The notes under the pieces were generated by a model. It made no database searches, had not been told where the DNA came from, and was given only the letters and a program-made list of their open reading frames with translations. From positions 1,427,501-1,491,500 of the forward strand of contig WVSR01000001.1 of the NCBI GenBank assembly GCA_015689775.1: 64,000 nt of DNA, given 5' to 3'. Source of the DNA: Rhodobacterales bacterium LSUCC0387 (GTDB lineage Bacteria > Pseudomonadota > Alphaproteobacteria > Rhodobacterales > Rhodobacteraceae). Below, piece after piece: positions 11,734 to 20,363 of the stretch. The position numbers and the translations under genes are program-made. Every line of letters starts with the position of its first letter. Position 1 is the first letter of the stretch.

Positions 11734-12546
11734 TTCGGTTTTGCCAGTCGGCAAAAGTTGATCCATGCTGATTGAGGGCTGTGCGCATCCCGCTTCGCCC
11801 ACGACCTTTGCTGGCACCCCCGCAACTGTGGTGCAATCAGGCACCTCGTGGAGGACAACAGAACCGGCAGCAATGCGCGAGCAATGACCAACACGGATAT
11901 TGCCCAAAACTTTGGCTCCTGCGCCGATCAACACGCCATCCCCAATTTTTGGATGCCGATCTTCTTCCTCTTTGCCCGTGCCGCCCAGGGTCACGGAATG
12001 CAGCATCGACACATTGTCGCCAACCACCGCTGTTTCACCGATCACGATCGAATGAGCATGGTCGATCATAATCCCCTGCCCGATCCGCGCATTTGGGTGG
12101 ATATCCACGCCGAATAGCTCAGACGTGCGCATTTGAATAAAATATGCAAAATCGCGCCGTCCTTGCTGCCACAGCCAATGCCCTAAACGATAGGCCTGCA
12201 CCGCTTGAAACCCCTTGAAGTAGAGAAGCGGTTGGATAAAGCGATGGCAGGCAGGGTCACGATCCGTCACCGCGACAATATCTGCCCGGGCTGCCGCCCC
12301 AAGGGTTGGGTCACTGTAATAGGCGTCATCGGCGATCTCACGCAGGATTTGTTCGGTCATCTCACTTGAGGCCAGTTTCTGCGACATCCGATAGGCCAGG
12401 GCCGCCTCCAGCGATTTATGGTGTAGGACGCAGCCATGGATCACACCACCTAGCAGCGGCTCGGCCACAATAGCTTCCTCCGCCTCACGTAAGATGCGAT
12501 CCCACACAGGATCCAGCTTAGATGGTTTTGGGTATGTCTGGGCCAT
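11731..12546 (-). CDS. cysE: Serine O-acetyltransferase CysE
   Basis: The protein has 271 aa, close to the 273 of the enterobacterial enzyme. It has the helical N-terminal domain (DPVWDRILREAEEAI; RDPACHRFIQPLLYFKGFQ) and the left-handed beta-helix of hexapeptide repeats (GVDIHPNARIGQGIMIDHAH, VVGDNVSMLHSVTLGGTGK, IGDGVLIGAGAKVLGNIRVG). It makes O-acetylserine from serine and acetyl-CoA for cysteine synthesis. It is convergent with typA. The 434 bp upstream, before mltG, are nearly empty; I recall this as the place where many relatives carry the gene transfer agent cluster. Confidence 0.94.
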   Translation of the reverse strand: MAQTYPKPSKLDPVWDRILREAEEAIVAEPLLGGVIHGCVLHHKSLEAALAYRMSQKLASSEMTEQILREIADDAYYSDPTLGAAARADIVAVTDRDPACHRFIQPLLYFKGFQAVQAYRLGHWLWQQGRRDFAYFIQMRTSELFGVDIHPNARIGQGIMIDHAHSIVIGETAVVGDNVSMLHSVTLGGTGKEEEDRHPKIGDGVLIGAGAKVLGNIRVGHCSRIAAGSVVLHEVPDCTTVAGVPAKVVGEAGCAQPSISMDQLLPTGKTE

Positions 12547-12852
12547 ATTCTGCCTCCATCATGCCAATTCAATCGACCGATATAGCAGATGTAGCATATT
12601 TGAAAACCCAATGCGCTTTCAAAATTGGGGGCGGGCAACGGCCGATTAGTTAATCACCCCTCGCATCCCCGCGAAGGCACAAATATCTAAGGGATTCTTA
12701 CCCCCCAATTATTTTGCCGCCTGCTCCCTGTCTCAACCGATTTCGCGCAATGCTTGGACGCTTGCAGGCTGGGGCTGTTTCCGCGTCATATCTCCTAGGG
12801 AATTTGAAATCTCCGACGCCTCCGTGATTGGCGGCGAAAGGTTAGACACCCG
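12547..12852. other. Gene-free stretch between cysE and mltG
   Basis: No open frame with coding character was found on either strand. It must contain the cysE promoter on the minus strand, but I could not pick a convincing -35/-10 pair. A weak inverted repeat, CGCC...GGCG, lies near 12817-12834 without a T run. See the findings for its possible meaning as a deletion scar. Confidence 0.5.
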
Positions 12853-12984
12853 CTATGCCAATGGCACTGTGCCGTCTTCAAATGGCTCGATCTCCACTTT
12901 GTTAGCCCCGACGTGATCTGCGGCAAAACGGCTTCCGCTGCCACGGGTGGGAATGCCTGTCGCTTGGTCTTGCGCCGAGCTCAA
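12853..12984 (-). CDS. Possible 43-aa protein coupled to mltG, or gene remnant
   Basis: A frame starting at TTG overlaps the mltG stop as TTGA and reads LSSAQDQATGIPTRGSGSRF followed by AADHVGANKVEIEPFEDGTV and PLA, then TAG. The frame is open upstream for only 10 more codons before a stop. Amino-acid composition and third positions look like real coding rather than shadow sequence. I do not recognise the family. It may be a short coupled gene or the 3' end of a gene whose 5' part was deleted. Confidence 0.3.
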   Translation of the reverse strand: MSSAQDQATGIPTRGSGSRFAADHVGANKVEIEPFEDGTVPLA

Positions 12985-14147
12985 TTTCCAGAATTGGCCC
13001 GCGCGTCCGCCTCAATCTCACGCCAGTGGGCAACATTTCGGTTATGCTCGGCCAATGTTTCGGCAAAGGCATGGCCGCCCGTGCCATCGGCCACGAAAAA
13101 GATGTAATTCGTGTCGTCAGGGTTCAACGCCGCTTCAATAGAAGCACGCCCTGGATTGGCAATCGGCGTTGGTGGCAATCCGTCAATTTGATATGTATTC
13201 CAGGGGGTTACACGGTCAAGTTCACTGCGCCGTAAACCGCGCCCCAAAACGCCTTGTCCCTCTGTAACGCCGTAGATCACAGTCGGGTCAGTCTGTAAAC
13301 GCATTCCCTGCCGCAAACGATTGGTAAAAACACTGGCAACAACCCCACGCTCTTCGGCCTGCCCCGTTTCTTTCTCGATGATCGAGGCCAAGATCAACGC
13401 CTCTTGCGGCGTGCTGATCGGTAGGTTTTCCGCGCGATTAGCCCACGCCTCAATCAAAATGGCCTCTTGGCGGGCTTGCAGCTGAACCAACAACTCCGCC
13501 CGCTCCATGCCGCGCGTGGCCTCGTAGGTGTCTGGGGCCAATAACCCTTCGGCAGGGATCTCCGCCACCTCACCGGTTAGAAATTCTGCCGATTTCAGCC
13601 CTTCAACAATCTGCCACGATGTCAATCCCTCTGGGATCGAAACGCGATAGGCAATACTAGCGCCGCTTTCGGTGATCTCACTGTAAATCGTTGGGATTTC
13701 CGCATCATAGGCAAATTCAGCCAATACAATGACCTCGCCTTTGCCAGGCACACGCTCAACTAGACGCTGCTCACCCGTGCCATCTATGCGCAGAACATAG
13801 GTTGCGACATATCGATAAACGGGGGCGGCGTTTTGGGTGATTACACCCAAAATCTCCTCCATTGAGGCGTGCGCAGGAATTTCGAAAGATCCTGCGCGAA
13901 TGGCGCCAGCCATGTCGCTATATTCTGCCCCCAAACGAAAAATCGTAGGATGCGTCATAGCCCCCGCTTCGGCCAAACTCGCGGCTACTTGCGACAGCCC
14001 CGCACCGCGCGGCACCTCGAAAAAGATTGGCCCCTCAAGCGGCCCTTCCTTGGTGAATTCCTGCTGACCCCACCCGATCGCGCCAGCCACGGTGATACAC
14101 AGCACAATCAGCAGGCTGAACGCATTCGCAGCCACGCTTTTCCACAT
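12981..14147 (-). CDS. mltG: Endolytic murein transglycosylase MltG
   Basis: The protein has 388 aa. An N-terminal membrane anchor (residues about 5-28, ANAFSLLIVLCITVAGAIGW) is followed by a LysM-like region and the YceG catalytic domain. The catalytic glutamate lies in LILASIIEKETGQAEE; NTYQIDGLPPTPIANPGRA is also diagnostic. It cuts nascent peptidoglycan strands at the membrane. It follows fabF by 3 bp, so it is co-transcribed with the fatty-acid genes. Confidence 0.93.
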   Translation of the reverse strand: MWKSVAANAFSLLIVLCITVAGAIGWGQQEFTKEGPLEGPIFFEVPRGAGLSQVAASLAEAGAMTHPTIFRLGAEYSDMAGAIRAGSFEIPAHASMEEILGVITQNAAPVYRYVATYVLRIDGTGEQRLVERVPGKGEVIVLAEFAYDAEIPTIYSEITESGASIAYRVSIPEGLTSWQIVEGLKSAEFLTGEVAEIPAEGLLAPDTYEATRGMERAELLVQLQARQEAILIEAWANRAENLPISTPQEALILASIIEKETGQAEERGVVASVFTNRLRQGMRLQTDPTVIYGVTEGQGVLGRGLRRSELDRVTPWNTYQIDGLPPTPIANPGRASIEAALNPDDTNYIFFVADGTGGHAFAETLAEHNRNVAHWREIEADARANSGN

Positions 14148-14150
14148 ATG

Positions 14151-15407
14151 TTAGACTTTCCCCATAATCAGACAGGCATTTGTCCCACCAAAGCCAAAGG
14201 AATTGCTCTGCACCACATTAATCTCACCCTTAACAGCCTGATTGGCGCAGAGATTGATGGCCGTTTCTGCTGCAGGGGTATCAAGGTTGATCGTGGGGGG
14301 TACAATTTGGTCGCGAATGGCCAAGATTGAGAAAATCGCCTCAATCGCGCCCGCCGCGCCCAATAAATGCCCTGTAGCGGATTTTGTTGAGGACATCAGC
14401 AGATTTTTTGCATGATCCCCCATCAACCGCTCTACCGCGCCCAATTCAATCGTATCGGCCATGGTCGAGGTGCCGTGCGCATTGACGTAATCCACATCTG
14501 ATGGCTGTAGCCCTGCGCGCTTTAGCGCAGCACGCATCGCGCGCTCGGCCCCTTCATGGTCTGGTGGCGGGGCGGTGATGTGATGTGCATCACCGGACAG
14601 GCCATAGCCCAAAATCTCGGCATAGATTTTCGCGCCGCGCGTTTTTGCATGTTCATATTCTTCCAACACAACCACGCCAGCGCCTTCGCCCATGACAAAC
14701 CCGTCACTGTCGCTATCCCATGGACGGCTTGCTTTTTGGGGTTCATCCCCGCGCTTGGTCGACAGCGCTTTACACGCGTTGAAGCCCGCAATGCCAATTT
14801 CACAAATCGGGCTTTCTGCGCCGCCTGCAATCATCACATCGGCATCGCCCCATTGGATTAGACGCGCTGCGTCCCCAATGGCATGTGCGCCCGTGGAACA
14901 GGCCGTCACAACCGCATGGTTCGGCCCACGGAAGCCATATTTGATCGACACTTGCCCAGAAATCAGATTGATCAGCGCACCTGGTACAAAGAAAGGCGAC
15001 ACGCGGCGCGGTCCTTTTTCCTTCAGCGTGATGGATGTTTCCGCAATCGAGGCCAAGCCACCAATGCCCGACCCAATCAAGACACCTGTGCGCTCAAGCG
15101 CATCGCGATCTTCGGGCTCCCATCCTGCGTCTTTGATGGCCTGCTCGGCCGCCGCAACGCCATAGAGAATAAATTCATCCACTTTGCGCTGTTCTTTCGG
15201 CTCCATATAAACATCAGGGTTAAATGTCCCATCCGACCCATCACCGCGCTTCACTTCGCAGGCATAGGTTGTTGCCAGACCGCTTGCGTCAAAGCGGGTG
15301 ATTGTTCCCGCTCCCGATTGGCCTGCCAAAAGCCGCGACCACGTCTCCTCCACCCCTGTGGCCAGAGGTGTCACTAGTCCCAATCCTGTCACAACAACGC
15401 GCCGCAT
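14151..15407 (-). CDS. fabF: 3-oxoacyl-ACP synthase II FabF
   Basis: The protein has 418 aa. The Cys-His-His triad is seen in VVTACSTGAHAIGD, NAHGTSTMADT and SATGHLLGAAGA. It condenses malonyl-ACP with acyl-ACP in fatty-acid elongation. The open frame begins 42 codons upstream, but MRRVVVTGLGLVTPLATG at 15407 has a close GGAG and matches the family, whereas the upstream part overlaps the acpP terminator. mltG follows after 3 bp. Confidence 0.96.
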   Translation of the reverse strand: MRRVVVTGLGLVTPLATGVEETWSRLLAGQSGAGTITRFDASGLATTYACEVKRGDGSDGTFNPDVYMEPKEQRKVDEFILYGVAAAEQAIKDAGWEPEDRDALERTGVLIGSGIGGLASIAETSITLKEKGPRRVSPFFVPGALINLISGQVSIKYGFRGPNHAVVTACSTGAHAIGDAARLIQWGDADVMIAGGAESPICEIGIAGFNACKALSTKRGDEPQKASRPWDSDSDGFVMGEGAGVVVLEEYEHAKTRGAKIYAEILGYGLSGDAHHITAPPPDHEGAERAMRAALKRAGLQPSDVDYVNAHGTSTMADTIELGAVERLMGDHAKNLLMSSTKSATGHLLGAAGAIEAIFSILAIRDQIVPPTINLDTPAAETAINLCANQAVKGEINVVQSNSFGFGGTNACLIMGKV

Positions 15408-15520
15408 CTCCACTGCCCTTCTCTCGTTTCGCGAAAGCTTGCACGTTGATAGCCTAGGGGTGCCAAGATGGGCAATCCCTCTCGCTGAAATCCGGAGGAT
15501 TCCCTTGTCATTTTGGCGCA

Positions 15521-15554
15521 AAAAAAACGGCACCGCCGCAACGATGCCGTTTTC
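15521..15554 (-). terminator. Intrinsic terminator after acpP
   Basis: On the minus strand AAAACGGCA pairs with TGCCGTTTT around a 12-nt loop, and eight T follow. It lies between the acpP stop and fabF, so much acpP transcript should end here, which fits the high level of carrier protein needed relative to FabF. Confidence 0.85.
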
Positions 15555-15597
15555 AAAACCTTTCCCTCAGCCACCGTGCGGACCTTTAGGGAATGAC

Positions 15598-15831
15598 TTA
15601 TTGTGCGTCAGTGATGAACTTGACCGCATCGCCAAAAGTCTGGATCGTTTCCGCCGCATCATCGGGGATTTCAATGCCAAATTCTTCCTCGAACGCCATT
15701 ACCAACTCGACCGTATCGAGCGAATCCGCGCCCAGATCGTCAATGAAAGACGCGTTTTCAGTCACTTTGTCTTCATCTACGCTCAGATGCTCGACAACAA
15801 TTTTTTTCACGCGACCTGCGATATCGCTCAT
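15598..15831 (-). CDS. acpP: Acyl carrier protein
   Basis: The protein has 77 aa and is acidic. The phosphopantetheine serine is in [20 protein letters not shown]. It carries acyl chains in fatty-acid synthesis. It sits between fabG (213 bp upstream) and fabF, with its own terminator downstream; the gap upstream is large enough for its own promoter. Confidence 0.97.
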   Translation of the reverse strand: MSDIAGRVKKIVVEHLSVDEDKVTENASFIDDLGADSLDTVELVMAFEEEFGIEIPDDAAETIQTFGDAVKFITDAQ

Positions 15832-16044
15832 GTTCTTTCCTCATCCGTTTCGTGCGTGGGTTTATCCCCTGCACTGTTTAACTGGGCCAATTTGGGCCGC
15901 TTAATCCCAATTCTGACCGACTCAACCTGAGCAGTGACAGAACCAGAGCCGCCGAAAAGCAAAACCTTTCGGCGAAAATCAGCGCCGCTATAACATGTTT
16001 ACGAAATAAGGCAATGCCTCAATCTGACCATAACAGCACAACTG

Positions 16045-16782
16045 TTAAAGCATCGCCATGCCGCCATTCACATGCAACGTGGCCCCGGTAACATATCCTG
16101 CTTCATTTGATGCCAGATACAGCACCGCTGCCGCAATCTCCTCGGGTGTTCCCATCCGCCCTGCAGGGATTTTGACATTGATGGCCGCTTTTTGATCCTC
16201 ATTCAGCTTATCTGTCATCGGTGTTGCGATGAAACCTGGCGCAACACAGTTGACCGTCACGCCACGGCTTGCGACCTCATGGGCAAGGCTTTTTGACATA
16301 CCCACCATGCCCGCTTTAGCGGCCGCATAATTCCCCTGCCCTGGGTTGCCCGTTGCCCCCACGATAGAGCTGATGTTGATGATCCGACCCCACCGCGATT
16401 TCATCATACCGCGCAACGCGCCGCGGCACAGCCGCATGGTTGAGGTCAAATTAACCTCCAGCACCTGCGCCCATTCCTCGTCTGACATCCGCATGAATAA
16501 ATTGTCCCGCGTGATGCCCGCATTGTTGACCAAAATATCCATGGCTCCCATGGTCTCGACCGCCTGTTTCGACAATGCTTCAACCGCCTCAGCATCAGAC
16601 AGATTGCAGGGAATAACATAGGTCCGCGCACCCAGTTCGGCGGCCAAGGCTTCAAGTGGCTCAACCCGTGTGCCAGACAGGGCAACCACCGCCCCCGCGC
16701 CATGTAACGCGCGGGCGATATCCGCACCAATTCCCCCAGATGCGCCCGTCACAAGCGCAGATTTTCCCGTCAAATCAAACAT
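16045..16782 (-). CDS. fabG: 3-oxoacyl-ACP reductase FabG
   Basis: The protein has 245 aa, a classical short-chain dehydrogenase. It has cofactor loop GASGGIG, NNAGITRDNL, catalytic serine in NISSIVGATGNPGQ, and YAAAKAGMVG with Tyr and Lys. CVAPGFIATPMTDKL and the C-terminal GYVTGATLHVNGGMAML are FabG-specific. It reduces 3-oxoacyl-ACP with NADPH. It lies 11 bp downstream of fabD. Confidence 0.96.
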   Translation of the reverse strand: MFDLTGKSALVTGASGGIGADIARALHGAGAVVALSGTRVEPLEALAAELGARTYVIPCNLSDAEAVEALSKQAVETMGAMDILVNNAGITRDNLFMRMSDEEWAQVLEVNLTSTMRLCRGALRGMMKSRWGRIINISSIVGATGNPGQGNYAAAKAGMVGMSKSLAHEVASRGVTVNCVAPGFIATPMTDKLNEDQKAAINVKIPAGRMGTPEEIAAAVLYLASNEAGYVTGATLHVNGGMAML

Positions 16783-16793
16783 AAAGCTCGTCC

Positions 16794-17726
16794 TTATACC
16801 TTAAGTGCGGCAATGTCCGCGGCCGTTCCGATTGCTTTTGTCTCCAAATCGCGCGCAATGCGCTTGACCATGCCAGACAGCACCTTGCCCGCGCCAACCT
16901 CCCACGCTTCGGTCACATCATTTTGCGCCATCCACGTCACGGATTCACGCCACCGCACGCGGCCCGTGACCTGTGTGATCAGATTATCGCGGATCAGCGC
17001 GGGGTCATCGCTTGGCGCCGCCAACACATTGCCGATCAGTGGCACAACAGGCGCGTTCATCGCGACACTGGCCAAGGCCTCCGCCATCGCGTCTGCGGCA
17101 GGTTGCATCAATGCGCAATGAAAGGGTGCAGAGACAGGCAGCATCACCGCGCGTTTGGCCCCGCGTGCTTTAGCAAGCTCTACGGCGCGCTCTACCGCCG
17201 CCGTATGACCCGAAATTACAACTTGGGCGGGGTCATTGTCATTTGCCGCTTGGCAAACATCCCCTTCAGCCGCGTCTAAGGCCAAGTCCGCAATCGTATC
17301 AAAATCGAGGCCCAAGATTGCGGCCATCGCGCCCTGCCCTTTTGGCGTGGCCTTTTGCATCGCATCGCCACGAATGCGCAACAACTTGGCGGTATCCGCG
17401 ACCGACAGGCTGCCTGCCGCACAAAGCGCGGAATATTCGCCCAAAGAATGGCCCGCTACAAAATTTGCGTGATCTTTAAGGGCAAACCCTTCGGCCTCTA
17501 GGGCGCGCACTGCCGCCATTGAGGTTGCCATTAATGCAGGTTGCGCATTGGTGGTCAGGGTCAACTCGTCCTGATCACCCTCCCAAATCATATGCGACAG
17601 GCTTTGCCCCAGTGCTTCATCCACTTCCTCAAACACCGCGCGCGCCGCGGCATAGGTTTCAGCCAAATCACGGCCCATTCCGATGGACTGCGCCCCTTGG
17701 CCTGGAAAGATAAAAGCACGGCTCAT
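16794..17726 (-). CDS. fabD: Malonyl-CoA:ACP transacylase FabD
   Basis: The protein has 310 aa. FIFPGQGAQSIGMG at the N-terminus, catalytic serine in VAGHSLGEYSALCAAG, and SAPFHCALMQPA carrying the catalytic histidine. It loads malonate onto ACP. The frame is open 22 codons further upstream, but ATG at 17726 fits the family. It is the first gene of the fabD-fabG-acpP-fabF-mltG block and is divergent from rpsF. Confidence 0.95.
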   Translation of the reverse strand: MSRAFIFPGQGAQSIGMGRDLAETYAAARAVFEEVDEALGQSLSHMIWEGDQDELTLTTNAQPALMATSMAAVRALEAEGFALKDHANFVAGHSLGEYSALCAAGSLSVADTAKLLRIRGDAMQKATPKGQGAMAAILGLDFDTIADLALDAAEGDVCQAANDNDPAQVVISGHTAAVERAVELAKARGAKRAVMLPVSAPFHCALMQPAADAMAEALASVAMNAPVVPLIGNVLAAPSDDPALIRDNLITQVTGRVRWRESVTWMAQNDVTEAWEVGAGKVLSGMVKRIARDLETKAIGTAADIAALKV

Positions 17727-17834
17727 ATTGCGTCCCCCACTTGTTTGCCTTGGCCTTATGGCTAAAAGATATAGAGGGGAAGGGCAATTCATAACCGCAA
17801 TTTTGCCCTGTTTTTACCGTGCGCCCGCTACAGC

Positions 17835-17862
17835 TTGCACGCTCCGTTGATCTGTGTATAAG
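17835..17862 (+). promoter_or_regulatory. Putative sigma-70 promoter of rpsF-rpsR-rplI
   Basis: TTGCAC (17835-17840) and TATAAG (17857-17862) are separated by 16 bp, close to the housekeeping consensus. Transcription would begin near 17870, leaving a leader of about 100 nt before rpsF. A short inverted repeat, AGGCGA with TCGCCT, starts at 17861. Confidence 0.5.
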
Positions 17863-17973
17863 GCGAGTGACTTTCGCCTAATATAACCGCAACGGCGTGA
17901 TCCCTCGTGACTGATGGGGCGAAAGTGGAACACATCGGTCTTTGAAACGCGCCCGAACAGTATCGGAGTTCGC

Positions 17974-18327
17974 ATGCCCCTTTACGAGCATGTTATGATC
18001 TCGCGTCAGGACCTGTCCAACGCGCAGGCTGAAGGTTTGATCGAGCATTTCAGCACCGTCCTCAAGGACAATGGTGGTTCCGTGGTAGATACCGAATATT
18101 GGGGTATCAAGACCATGGCCTACAAAATTAACAAAAACCGCAAAGGCCATTATGCTTTCTTGCGCAGCGATGCCCCATCGGCCGCTGTGCATGAAATGGA
18201 GCGCTTGATGCGCTTGCATGATGACGTGATGCGCGTCTTGACCATCAAGGTTGACGCCCACAAAGAAGGCCCTTCGGCTCAAATGCAGAAACGCGAAGAA
18301 CGCGGCGAACGCCGCGAGCGCCATTAA
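17974..18327 (+). CDS. rpsF: 30S ribosomal protein S6
   Basis: The protein has 117 aa. MPLYEHVMISRQDLSNAQAE, then GGSVVDTEYWGIKTMAYKIN and KNRKGHYAF are S6 hallmarks. The C-terminus is arginine and glutamate rich. The frame is open 20 codons further upstream, but ATG at 17974 has GGAG before it and matches the family. It heads rpsF-rpsR-rplI. S6 with S18 is known in several bacteria to repress this operon by binding the leader. Confidence 0.96.
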   Translation: MPLYEHVMISRQDLSNAQAEGLIEHFSTVLKDNGGSVVDTEYWGIKTMAYKINKNRKGHYAFLRSDAPSAAVHEMERLMRLHDDVMRVLTIKVDAHKEGPSAQMQKREERGERRERH

Positions 18328-18347
18328 TTTAAGGGAAGGATAGAATC

Positions 18348-18575
18348 ATGGCAGCAAAACCGTTTTTCCGCCGCCGCAAGTCCGACCCGTTTGACGGGGA
18401 TGACGCGCCAAAGATCGATTATAAAGATGTGCGCTTGCTTCAGCGTTACATTTCTGAGCGTGGCAAGATCGTGCCTGCACGCATCACTGCCGTATCCGCA
18501 AAAAACCAGCGCAAGCTGGCACAGGCCATCAAGCGCGCTCGTTTCCTCGCGCTGTTGCCCTATGCAGTGAAGTAA
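18348..18575 (+). CDS. rpsR: 30S ribosomal protein S18
   Basis: The protein has 75 aa. [31 protein letters not shown] and the [19 protein letters not shown]-terminus are diagnostic. It binds S6 on the small-subunit platform. It is 20 bp after rpsF and 12 bp before rplI. Confidence 0.97.
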   Translation: MAAKPFFRRRKSDPFDGDDAPKIDYKDVRLLQRYISERGKIVPARITAVSAKNQRKLAQAIKRARFLALLPYAVK

Positions 18576-18587
18576 GGAGAAACCGAT

Positions 18588-19220
18588 ATGGATGTGATCC
18601 TTCTTGAACGCGTGGCCAAACTTGGCCAGATGGGCGATGTCGTTTCGGTCAAAGATGGCTATGCACGCAACTATCTCTTGCCACAGCGCAAGGCGATGCG
18701 TGCAAATGACAACAACCTCAAGGCCTTCGAAGCGCAAAAAGCACAGCTTGAGGCGCGTAACCTTGAGACTAAGAAAGAAGCAGAGGATTTGGCAGCCCGT
18801 TTGGGTGGTCAGCAATTCGTTGTGATCCGCTCAGCCTCTGATTCTGGTGCGCTTTATGGCTCCGTCACCACCCGTGACGCGGCTGATGCTGCCACCGATG
18901 CAGGTTTCAGTATTGATCGTAAGCAGGTTGCCCTGACTGCGCCAATCAAAGAGCTTGGTCTTCACGTGGTATCTGTCGTGCTGCACCCTGAGGTCGATTT
19001 AACCATCACTCTCAACGTGGCACGTTCGACCGAAGAGGCCGAATTGCAAGCCTCTGGTAAGTCTATTCAAGAACTGGCCGCCGAAGAAGAAGCCGCTGCA
19101 GAATTCGAAATTGCAGAGCTTTTTGACGATATCGGCGCAGCTCAGCTTGACGATGACGAACAAGCCGCCGCCCCTGCTTCCGCAGCAGAGGAAGCAGCCG
19201 ATGGTGAAGAAAACGCATAA
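18588..19220 (+). CDS. rplI: 50S ribosomal protein L9 with acidic tail
   Basis: The protein has 210 aa. The core is standard: [37 protein letters not shown], and C-domain [15 protein letters not shown]. From about residue 146 a glutamate, aspartate and alanine-rich tail of some 65 aa follows; typical L9 is near 149 aa. AAGGAGAAACCGAT precedes the ATG. It is the last gene of the operon, closed by a terminator. Confidence 0.95.
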   Translation: MDVILLERVAKLGQMGDVVSVKDGYARNYLLPQRKAMRANDNNLKAFEAQKAQLEARNLETKKEAEDLAARLGGQQFVVIRSASDSGALYGSVTTRDAADAATDAGFSIDRKQVALTAPIKELGLHVVSVVLHPEVDLTITLNVARSTEEAELQASGKSIQELAAEEEAAAEFEIAELFDDIGAAQLDDDEQAAAPASAAEEAADGEENA

Positions 19221-19251
19221 GCGTTTCCGTATAGCCAAAGCAAAAGAAAAT

Positions 19252-19278
19252 CGCGCCCAAAACGGGGCGCGGTTTTTT
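19252..19278 (+). terminator. Intrinsic terminator after rplI
   Basis: Stem CGCGCCC (19252-19258) with GGGCGCG (19265-19271), 6-nt loop, then G and six T. It lies 31 bp after the rplI stop codon. Confidence 0.9.
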
Positions 19279-19299
19279 CGTTTACAACTTTAGCTTGGA

Positions 19300-20190
19300 T
19301 CAATTTGTCCAAGTCTCCAATTCCAAATTGGCGGGGCAGCTTTGCCCATTATATGTCCCAAGCCAAACATCAACACGCCCGTTGAGCGCCGATGGCCCGT
19401 AGACATTGATCAAAGGATCAAGGTTGCCGTTGCTGTCATCATCAAACAGCCATGTACCATCTGCGGTATTCACCAAAATCACCGTGTCGCAGCTCGAATT
19501 TACCTGCAATTCCAAACGATACCCCCACATCTGGCTGAGGTTGAACGAAAATTGTGGTGCAGGCGTGAACCATCCATGACCCGGCAAACCACAACCAGAA
19601 ATCTCGCCACTGCCATAGGCTGATGCTGAGAAGTTGGTGGGTGAATATAGCTGCGGTCCGTTCAAATCATAGCTTGGCCCCGTTAGGCCGATCGTGGGGC
19701 AATTGCCTGAATTGTTGGGCGCGGCAGTGCTGGCGGTCCATGTTTCAAATTCAATCGTGGCCGAACAATTTGATCCCAAGGTTCCAACCCATACATCCAC
19801 CTGCCCATTCAGCGCATCGCTGCCCGAAATACGCAGCATCGGATCAAGATTGCCATTGCTGTCATCGTCAAAATACCAAATGCCGTTGGCAGAATTCACA
19901 AGTAGTGTAGCATCGCAGCCGCTATTCACTTGAACCTCAAGATCATAACCCTGCATCCCAGACAAGTTCAGCGTATATTGCGGGCTTGCCGAGACCGATC
20001 CTTCACCGGATATGCCGCAATTGCTGAGCATCGTACCGCCCGTTGCCATGGTCGAATAGCTTTGCGGCGAATAGAGTTGATCCCCCGTAAAGCTTAGATA
20101 GGTGCCACTTTTGGCAAAGGTCGGACAGGCGGCCGCCGTGACCACAGACATGAACAGCACGGCACAGGCTGATATTAAAACGCGTAGCAT
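19300..20190 (-). CDS. Exported protein with two tandem 130-aa repeats
   Basis: The protein has 296 aa. It has a signal peptide (MLRVLISACAVLFMSVVTAA, cleavage before CPTF) and two copies of one domain at about residues 22-152 and 164-295. Each copy has four cysteines (22, 58, 92, 142 and 164, 200, 234, 285), a shared FDDDSNGNLDP acidic loop, ALNG, VDVW and GT, and ends in ETWT. The spacing suggests two disulfides per domain and a cation-binding loop. I do not recognise a named family, though similar domains occur in other Rhodobacterales exported proteins. No catalytic motif is evident. It stands alone between rplI and tig, both separated by terminators. Confidence 0.75.
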   Translation of the reverse strand: MLRVLISACAVLFMSVVTAAACPTFAKSGTYLSFTGDQLYSPQSYSTMATGGTMLSNCGISGEGSVSASPQYTLNLSGMQGYDLEVQVNSGCDATLLVNSANGIWYFDDDSNGNLDPMLRISGSDALNGQVDVWVGTLGSNCSATIEFETWTASTAAPNNSGNCPTIGLTGPSYDLNGPQLYSPTNFSASAYGSGEISGCGLPGHGWFTPAPQFSFNLSQMWGYRLELQVNSSCDTVILVNTADGTWLFDDDSNGNLDPLINVYGPSALNGRVDVWLGTYNGQSCPANLELETWTN

Positions 20191-20302
20191 GGCTTAAGTC
20201 CCTCAGTTTTTATGGTATATCCCCAAGTCGGGCAAGGCACGCGCGACCTGTAGGCCCCATCCCTCCCGTCATAAGATTAAGCCGAAATCGCCAAAATACC
20301 AT

Positions 20303-20332
20303 AAAAAAAGCCCCCAATCGTAATTGGGGGCC
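20303..20332 (-). terminator. Intrinsic terminator after tig
   Basis: On the minus strand GCCCCCAAT pairs with ATTGGGGGC around a 4-nt loop, followed by seven T. It ends tig transcription ahead of the two-repeat protein gene. Confidence 0.92.
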
Positions 20333-20363
20333 TTTCGTAAAGCTGCGATAAGTCCTTCGAAGA

